Source: Verrucomicrobiia bacterium
GTDB lineage: Bacteria > Verrucomicrobiota > Verrucomicrobiia > JADLBR01
Reading direction: 5' to 3'
Assembly (NCBI GenBank): GCA_020847615.1
Contig: JADLBR010000315.1
Span: 1-48,271 of the forward strand
Length of the DNA stretch: 48,271 bases
Shown here one piece after another: positions 42,819 to 48,271 of the stretch (position 1 is the stretch's first letter; each line of letters begins with the position of its first letter). The position numbers and the translations under genes were made by a program. The notes under the pieces were generated by a model. The model did not search any database and was not told the DNA's origin. It worked only from the letters and a program-made list of their open reading frames with translations.

Positions 42819-43937
42819 ATGCTGAGGAGGATGGCCGAGACAGAAGACGCTGAGTTCGAGATCGCGCCGGTGGACAAGACATCTCTCACCGACGACGAGC
42901 ACATCGAATCGATCATGCCCCTGCCGCCCCCCGCCCACCTGATCCGGTTCTTTCCGATCAAGGGGACGCCGGCGGAGGCGCTGATCGCCATGACCCGGGG
43001 GCGGATCCGCGACATCCTGCACGGTCGCTCCGAGAGGCTGCTCGTGGTGATAGGGCCCTGCTCCATTCACGATCCGTCGGCGGCGCTTGCCTACGCGGGG
43101 AAACTCGCGTGCGCGAGGGGGAAGTTTGCGGAGGATCTGGAGATCGTGATGCGCGTCTATTTCGAGAAGCCGCGCACGACCGTGGGCTGGAAGGGATTGA
43201 TCAACGACCCGTACCTCAACGGAAGTTTTAGGATCAGCGAGGGTCTCCGGATCGCGCGCGACCTGCTGGTGCGGATCAACGACCTCGGGGTGCCCACCGG
43301 GTGCGAGTTCCTCGACACGATTTCGCCGCAGTACATCGGCGATCTCGTCTCGTGGGGTTCGATCGGGGCGCGCACGACCGAGTCGCAGGTGCATCGCGAG
43401 CTGGCCTCGGGGATATCGGCGCCGATCGGTTTCAAGAATGGCACCGACGGCAACGTGAGGATCGCGCTGGACGCAATCTTCGCGGCGCGGCAGCGCCACC
43501 ATTTTCTCTCGGTGCACAAGATCGGCCAGGTGGCGATCGTCGCGACCCGGGGCAACGAGGACTGCCACATCATCCTGCGGGGCGGCGCGCGACCGAACTA
43601 CGATGCCGATAGCGTCGGGCGCGCGTGCGCCCAGTTGGAAAACGCGGGCCTGAACGCCCGGCTCATGGTCGACTTCTCCCACGCAAACAGCGGCAAGGAT
43701 TACAGGCGGCAACTGGACGTCTGCCGCGACGTGGCCGACCAGATAGCCGCAGGCTCCAGGTCCATATTCGGCGTGATGATCGAGTCGCACCTCGTCGAGG
43801 GGCGGCAGGATTTGAAGCCGGGCGCGCCGCCGACATTCGGGCAGAGCATCACCGACGCGTGCCTGGGGTGGGACGATTCGTTCGGTGCGCTCGAGACCCT
43901 GGCCCAGGCGGTGCGGGCGCGGCGGGGGCGCGATTGA
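42819..43937 (+). CDS. 3-deoxy-7-phosphoheptulonate synthase (DAHP synthase, type I)
   Basis: Condenses phosphoenolpyruvate and erythrose 4-phosphate, the first step of the shikimate pathway. The 372-residue product is of the AroF/AroG/AroH class with VVIGPCSIHDPSAALAYAGK (catalytic Cys), YFEKPRTTVGWKGLINDP, PIGFKNGTDGNVRIALDAI, LRGG, and MVDFSHANSGKDYRRQ. Which aromatic amino acid inhibits it cannot be read. AGGAGGG lies 8 nt before ATG 42819, which decides the start over ATG 42831. The next gene starts 33 bp after its stop in the same direction. Confidence 0.95.
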   Translation: MLRRMAETEDAEFEIAPVDKTSLTDDEHIESIMPLPPPAHLIRFFPIKGTPAEALIAMTRGRIRDILHGRSERLLVVIGPCSIHDPSAALAYAGKLACARGKFAEDLEIVMRVYFEKPRTTVGWKGLINDPYLNGSFRISEGLRIARDLLVRINDLGVPTGCEFLDTISPQYIGDLVSWGSIGARTTESQVHRELASGISAPIGFKNGTDGNVRIALDAIFAARQRHHFLSVHKIGQVAIVATRGNEDCHIILRGGARPNYDADSVGRACAQLENAGLNARLMVDFSHANSGKDYRRQLDVCRDVADQIAAGSRSIFGVMIESHLVEGRQDLKPGAPPTFGQSITDACLGWDDSFGALETLAQAVRARRGRD

Positions 43938-43970
43938 CGCGCCGGTTCGCGGGGCGGTAGCGTATCGGGC

Positions 43971-45587
43971 GTGGTCTGGTGCCTCGCTCCCCGGTGGGCG
44001 TCGCGTTCATCGCGCGCGCTCATTCTCCTGATTTTGTGCGCCCGGTTTTCCCGGGCCGCCGATTGGCCGCAGTGGGGTGGGGAGGACCCGGGGCGCAACA
44101 TGGTGTCGGGGGAGCGGGGGCTGGCCGAATCGTTCGTCGCGGGGCGCGCGCGCGAGGGTGGTGGCGGCATCGACATGGCGACGACGGAGCGGGTGAGGTG
44201 GGTGTTTTCCGCGGGATCCTATGCGTATGGGAATCCGACGGTGGCCAGGGGGCGGGTCGTGGTGGGGACGGACGATTCCTCGCTCCGGGATGACCGGAGA
44301 ATGCAGAAGACGGGCGCCGGGATGGTCCAGTGCCTGGAGGAGGGCAGCGGCAGACTTGTCTGGCGCCTGATCACGCCAAAGCGGGACAAGGACCGTTTGC
44401 CCGAGGGGGCACACTTCGGGCAACAGCGATTTGGCACATGCTCTTCCGCGGCGATCGTCGGGGACCGGGTGTACGTCGTGACTAGCGCCGACGAGGTGGT
44501 GTGCCTGGATCTCGACGGGCTGGCCGATGGCAATGATGGGCCCTTCAAGGATGAGGGGCAGTACATGGTTGGGCCGGGCAAGCCGCCCGTGGCGCTGGAC
44601 GCGGGGGATGCGGACATCGTTTGGATCTACGACATCGTCGAGCAGGCCGGCGTCTGCCCGCATGATGCCGCAAGCTGTTCGCCGCTGGTGGTCGGACGCT
44701 TTCTGTACGTGGGCACCTCCAACGGCGTGGACGAGCCGCACGAGAAGTGCCTGCGACCCTCGGCGCCAAGCCTCATCGTGCTGGACCGCGAGACCGGCAG
44801 GCTCGTCGCGACCGACGGCGAGAGGATTGGCACGAAGATGTTCCACGCCCTGTGGTCGCCGCCGTCCATGGGAAGGGTCGGCGGGAAGGACCTGGTCTTT
44901 TTCGGCGGTGGCGATGGGGTCTGCTATGCGTTCGAGGCGCTCGCCGATGTGCCCGCATCGCCGTTGGAGTTGAAGAAGGTCTGGTGGTACGACTGCAACC
45001 CCGACCATTACAAATACGAGAATGGCCAGCCGATCCCATATTACCGGGGCGACAAGCGGAAGAAGTACTCGACCAACAAGGATGATGGCACATACGTCGG
45101 GCCCAGCCAGATCATCGCGACGCCGGTGTTTCACGAGGGGCGGGTTTTTGTCCCGATAGGGCAAGATCCGGCTCACGGCCGCGGCCGCGGCATGCTGCAT
45201 TGCATCGATGCATCGGGAAAGGGCGACATCACCCAGGGGGGCGCGGTGTGGAGCTACGACGCGATCGAGAGGAGCCTTTCCGCGGTGGCGGTGGCCGATG
45301 GGCTGGTCTATGCGCCGGACCTTTCGGGCAAGTTGCACTGTCTGGAGGCCAAGACGGGCGAGGTCGCCTGGGTGCAGGACACGGGGGCCGAGACGTGGGG
45401 GACGCCGCTTGTTGCCGACGGCAGGGTCTATCTGGGCACGCGGAAGGCCCTGTTCGTATTCGCGGCGGGGCGCGAGGCGAAGCGGTTGGCGGAGGTGCCG
45501 CTGGGCAGCTCGTCGTATGGAACGCCCGTGACGGCCAACGGGGTTTTATATGTGGCATCGCAGCGGTATCTGTGGGCGGTGGAATAG
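43971..45587 (+). CDS. Secreted PQQ-like beta-propeller protein
   Basis: A 538-residue protein with a signal peptide (ALILLILCARFSRAA) followed by DWPQWGG, the usual opening of PVC PQQ-repeat proteins, and about seven propeller blades, for example NPTVARGRVVVGTDD, SSAAIVGDRVYVVTSADEV, ATPVFHEGRVFVPIGQDP, LVADGRVYLGTRKAL and VTANGVLYVASQRYLWAVE. Blade cores resemble BamB and PQQ alcohol dehydrogenases, but no cofactor-binding tryptophan-docking or calcium motif is evident, so an enzymatic role is unproven. GTG 43971 starts 33 bp after the DAHP synthase stop. It converges on the TAT hydrolase gene across 486 bp of repeats. Confidence 0.85.
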   Translation: MVWCLAPRWASRSSRALILLILCARFSRAADWPQWGGEDPGRNMVSGERGLAESFVAGRAREGGGGIDMATTERVRWVFSAGSYAYGNPTVARGRVVVGTDDSSLRDDRRMQKTGAGMVQCLEEGSGRLVWRLITPKRDKDRLPEGAHFGQQRFGTCSSAAIVGDRVYVVTSADEVVCLDLDGLADGNDGPFKDEGQYMVGPGKPPVALDAGDADIVWIYDIVEQAGVCPHDAASCSPLVVGRFLYVGTSNGVDEPHEKCLRPSAPSLIVLDRETGRLVATDGERIGTKMFHALWSPPSMGRVGGKDLVFFGGGDGVCYAFEALADVPASPLELKKVWWYDCNPDHYKYENGQPIPYYRGDKRKKYSTNKDDGTYVGPSQIIATPVFHEGRVFVPIGQDPAHGRGRGMLHCIDASGKGDITQGGAVWSYDAIERSLSAVAVADGLVYAPDLSGKLHCLEAKTGEVAWVQDTGAETWGTPLVADGRVYLGTRKALFVFAAGREAKRLAEVPLGSSSYGTPVTANGVLYVASQRYLWAVE

Positions 45588-45797
45588 AGGTGGGATAACG
45601 ACCTGTGGCCTCGAGCAAGCGGTGCCCCGGCCAGCGTCGCCCACGCGCTGGATGAATCGGGGGAAACCTCCCTGGGCGTGTCGGCATCCCGGTTCCCGTC
45701 CACACTCAATGGCCGCGGTGCGTGGGACCCCAACCTTCGGACTGCGGCATTCTGACTGCCGCCCTCGAAGCGTTCCCGACGGGGGGAAGAGTCCACC
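45588..45797. other. Non-coding stretch after the PQQ-repeat gene
   Basis: No gene is supported; the small open frames have no start signals. It leads into the partial family 1 copy G. I see only a short CTGCGGCATTC/GACTGCCGCCC-like near-repeat around 45738-45765. Confidence 0.4.
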
Positions 45798-45853
45798 AGC
45801 CAAACGCTCACGCGTTCGGCTACGGGATGCGCTGCGGCTATTTTCGCGTCAGC
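45798..45853 (-). repeat. Multi-hairpin intergenic repeat, family 1, copy G (partial)
   Basis: On the minus strand it runs TGACGCGAAAATAGCCGCAG, GCGCATCCCG, then the GAACGCGTGAGCGTTTGGC hairpin, where it stops. It is the stop-proximal half of the full element and is very similar to copies A and E. It lies about 220 bp from the hydrolase stop, separated by hairpin 45851-45880 and a family 2 copy. Confidence 0.75.
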
Positions 45854-45880
45854 GCCGCCCCCGGCGCGCGGGGCGGCGCT
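45851..45880. terminator. Perfect 10-bp GC hairpin between convergent genes
   Basis: AGCGCCGCCC and GGGCGGCGCT pair around a 10-nt loop that is itself GC-rich. It lacks a T-run. Lying between convergent genes it could slow or end transcription from either side. Confidence 0.4.
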
Positions 45881-45916
45881 AGCCAGAGTTCTCCACGCGC
45901 CGGATTATTCAGGGGG

Positions 45917-46076
45917 AAACTTTTGGTGGGTCGCGGAGTGCCTAAAGGCACCACTACGAACATTCCCGTGGTCTTGGGTTCGTAGTGCCGCCTTCAGGCG
46001 GCATTCGCATAACCTACTGATGACGTGTATTTTGTGACACACATCGAAGTATCCCCAACTTTGAAGTTTCAGGTCA
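45917..46076 (-). repeat. Intergenic repeat, family 2, copy b
   Basis: The core 45917-46004 matches 9851-9938 with few changes: a hairpin AGTGCC-TAAA-GGCACT, perfect 10-bp arms CACTACGAAC and GTTCGTAGTG, and the palindrome CCGCCTTCAGGCGG. It ends in the conserved CTTTGAAGTTTCAGGTCA, whose last three bases are the stop codon of the downstream minus-strand gene. Confidence 0.8.
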
Positions 46077-48212
46077 GGCGGTCGGGGTGGCATTGGCGCC
46101 CCAGGGGTCGATCTGGCGGAGGCCCTTGGCCTCGAGGGCGCTATAGCAGTCTGGGAGATCGAATGTTGCCAGGGCGCCGGGGATGAGCGCGGAGAGCGGC
46201 CAATTGTAATCTTCCGCCGTGGCGATCTGGTGATAGGAGGCGGGCGCGTTTTTTAGGGTGACGCGGGTCACGCGGGGGGAAAGCAGGGAGGCGAGGGTGC
46301 CTGGAATGGCCCCGCGTCCGCGGGCGGCTAGGTGGACCTCCGCGTGGCCGATGGCGCCGAGCCACTCGATGACGCGGATCACGTCGAACGCGCGGGCGCC
46401 CGGCATGGGGCGGTCGAGCATGAGGGCGTAACCGGAGTAGAAGTAGTCGCAGCCGTAGGCATCGAAGAATGTGTCGATGCCACAGGTGTTGGGCTGGGAC
46501 TCGCCGGTGCCGCGCGGGTCGCAGGCATAGAGCGTGGCGCCGGGTTCCGCGGCGATGAGCTCTTGGATGAATGGCTCCGAGCGGAGTTCCTCGTCGCTCG
46601 AGAGGTGTGCGATGTACAGCAGGGCGCGGCCCTGGTCGGGCGGGGGGAACGACTCGAGGCGCTCATCGGCGAGGCGGTAGACGATGGCCTCGATGCCGGG
46701 TTCGGTGGTGATGGCGTAGGGCGTCGCGCTGCGCCTGGGGTAGCGTCGCGAGGCGAGTGGGCGGAGGACGCGTGCCTGCGGCGCCCCGGAAATCGCGGGT
46801 AACCTGAGGAGGGCCTTGACGTCGTTGGCGAGCGCCCGCGTGTCGGGCTGCTTGGGGCGCGAGCGCGCGAGTTGCTCGGCCCTGTCGCGGGTGAAAGAGA
46901 ACACGGTGCGAGCCTTGATTTCGGCGACCTGGCCGGATGCGGTGCACTGGAGCGTCTCGTCCCTCTCGATGGTGAGCCCGGGCTCGGCCGTGGCATCGGA
47001 GGCGCGGGTCACGCCGTTGAACCAGCGGTACATGGCCTCGCGCCCGTCCTTGGCATAGCCGTGCGGGCCCGGGCCCACGTACAGGCCGATGCGATCCTCG
47101 TGGCCCAGGAGGCGATAGAGGTGCCGGAGCCGCTCGTGGGCCTCCCGCGAGCCGCGCACGTCGAAGAAATCCCTCTCCTGCGCGATGATGAGCACGGGTT
47201 TGGGTGCGAGCGCGGCGAGGAAATCGGCGTGGTCGAGGCCGAGGGCGATCGCGCGCGGCGGATATTGCTCGGCGTCGGCGGGAAGCTCGTTCTCGAAATT
47301 GCGGCGGAATGTGGTGACGAAGCAACTGGGCGCCGCCATTGTCCAGCGCTGCTCGACACCACAGAGCCACGTGGTCATCGTGCCGCCCCCGGAGTTGCCG
47401 GTTACGCCCACGCGCGTCGGATCGACCTCCTTGCGGGTCAGGAGGTAGTCGAGGGCACGGATGCCGTCCCACGCGCGCCATGCGGCGAGATTCTCGCCCA
47501 CGAGGATCTGCTGGTTGCCGGCATGGAGGTGCTCTTTCACGCCCACGCCGACTCTGGATTTCAGTTTGTCATCGGGATACTGCAGGCGCTCGCCTTGCCC
47601 GATGGGGTCGAAGATGAGAACGGCGTAGCCCTGCCGGGCGAGGCCCTGGGCGAAGGACTGATACGCCTCCGCCGCCTTGCCGTTTGCGGAGTGGCCGCAG
47701 GTGCCCACGACGCCCGGGAGCGGTGTCTTGCGGCCCTTCGGGATGTAGAGGTTGGACGTGACCGGAAAGCCAGGGCGGCTCTCGAAGATCACCTTTTCGA
47801 TATTGTATGCCTCGCGCTCGACGATGCCGGTGATCCGCGGGTTCAGCGGCGTCTTTTCGGGAAATGGGCCGAAGGATTCGCGGATCTTGTCGCGGATGGC
47901 GCGGACGTAGGCCTCGGCATCCTCGCGCGTGGTGAGGGCGGAGCGGATCGCGTTGGCGCGCGCCTCCGCCTCGTGCACCTGGTGGGCGAAATAGCGCTGG
48001 AGCATTTCCGGGAAGCGATTGAGCTGCGGGAGCGGGGGAGGGGAGGGCGGGGCCTTGGGGCGACCGATGTCGGCGCTGGCGGTCGATGCACGGATGCCGA
48101 TCGCACAAGCGCCGGAGGCCAGGGCGCCTAGGCGGAGCATGTCGCGGCGGGTCAGTGACTCGCGAGATTGGGGGTTCGACGGGCGAAGCCTGCGCGGGAG
48201 GGGGCGGTTCAT
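46074..48212 (-). CDS. TAT-exported alpha/beta hydrolase, acetylxylan-esterase-like
   Basis: A 712-residue protein with a twin-arginine signal (LTRRDMLRLGALASGACAIG). The first half is an alpha/beta hydrolase: a lid region, FPVTSNLYIPKG, GTCGHSANGKAAEAYQSFAQ, FDPIGQGER and the nucleophile elbow VTGNSGGGT, then DFFDVRGSREAHERL and a histidine in GPGPHGY. The second half (about residue 480 on) looks like another hydrolase fold (TLYACDPRGTGESQPN) but has AARGRGA where the nucleophile elbow should be, so it is probably non-catalytic. Its likely target is acetylated xylan or another esterified polysaccharide. ATG 48212 puts the twin arginines 20 residues in. Confidence 0.83.
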   Translation of the reverse strand: MNRPLPRRLRPSNPQSRESLTRRDMLRLGALASGACAIGIRASTASADIGRPKAPPSPPPLPQLNRFPEMLQRYFAHQVHEAEARANAIRSALTTREDAEAYVRAIRDKIRESFGPFPEKTPLNPRITGIVEREAYNIEKVIFESRPGFPVTSNLYIPKGRKTPLPGVVGTCGHSANGKAAEAYQSFAQGLARQGYAVLIFDPIGQGERLQYPDDKLKSRVGVGVKEHLHAGNQQILVGENLAAWRAWDGIRALDYLLTRKEVDPTRVGVTGNSGGGTMTTWLCGVEQRWTMAAPSCFVTTFRRNFENELPADAEQYPPRAIALGLDHADFLAALAPKPVLIIAQERDFFDVRGSREAHERLRHLYRLLGHEDRIGLYVGPGPHGYAKDGREAMYRWFNGVTRASDATAEPGLTIERDETLQCTASGQVAEIKARTVFSFTRDRAEQLARSRPKQPDTRALANDVKALLRLPAISGAPQARVLRPLASRRYPRRSATPYAITTEPGIEAIVYRLADERLESFPPPDQGRALLYIAHLSSDEELRSEPFIQELIAAEPGATLYACDPRGTGESQPNTCGIDTFFDAYGCDYFYSGYALMLDRPMPGARAFDVIRVIEWLGAIGHAEVHLAARGRGAIPGTLASLLSPRVTRVTLKNAPASYHQIATAEDYNWPLSALIPGALATFDLPDCYSALEAKGLRQIDPWGANATPTA

Positions 48213-48271
48213 GGAGAAGAGAATGCGTCCCTGCCGGTGCCCGTGCCAAGCCCAGAGGTGGGGTCAGTCCT

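Overview
The window is GC-rich, gene-dense bacterial chromosome with about 31 intact protein genes, one decayed gene and no RNA gene or CRISPR array that I can see. LPS-export genes show a diderm envelope. An HPr kinase with HPr and enzyme I, secreted polysaccharide-active hydrolases (a CE15-type esterase, a TAT-exported acetylxylan-esterase-like protein, a pectate lyase remnant), a Trp-Pro-Gln type PQQ-repeat protein, a DUF4410-like lipoprotein and a triheme MauG-type cytochrome together suggest a member of the PVC superphylum, most likely Verrucomicrobiota. That placement is inference from gene content; no phylogenetic marker was compared.

Layout. 0.1-5.3 kb: purB, a proline-rich secreted protein, two lipoproteins (an M48 peptidase and a DUF4410-like protein) and a cation-efflux transporter. 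5.5-9.7 kb: a glucuronoyl-esterase-like hydrolase, a triheme cytochrome peroxidase-like protein and a thiH-thiS pair. 10.1-22.8 kb (minus strand): a six-gene nonribosomal peptide operon, in transcription order an adenylation-carrier protein resembling oxalate-CoA ligase, an oxalyl-CoA-decarboxylase-like ThDP enzyme, an isocitrate-lyase/PEP-mutase superfamily lyase, a C-A-T module, a C-A-T-TE module and a phosphopantetheinyl transferase. 23.0-25.8 kb: a YbaK-type deacylase and recG. 25.9-32.9 kb (plus strand): a tightly coupled operon lptC-like, lptA, lptB, hprK, ptsH, ptsI, nadC and an SGNH hydrolase. 32.8-37.6 kb: a Ste24-like protease, an RRM protein with a strong terminator, the pectate lyase remnant, a LysM amidase and a cyclophilin. 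37.7-48.2 kb: sucCD, a PfkB kinase, a ceramidase-like protein, a DAHP synthase, a PQQ-repeat protein and a TAT-exported alpha/beta hydrolase.

The most interesting region is the NRPS operon. The first three products look like a dedicated pathway for an unusual starter acid, loaded on its own carrier domain and passed to two elongation modules, the second ending in a thioesterase. The second A domain has a proline-like specificity code by eye. The ThDP enzyme has Gln where nearly all relatives have the cofactor-activating Glu. The product cannot be read from the sequence.

The second theme is a dispersed family of about 115-bp, multi-hairpin intergenic repeats. I count five full copies and two partial ones. 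In four full copies one fixed end begins within a few bases of a stop codon, and another full copy starts 27 bp after a stop. A second repeat family (two copies) neighbours it. These elements fill nearly all of the larger gaps between convergent genes and are a source of false small ORFs.
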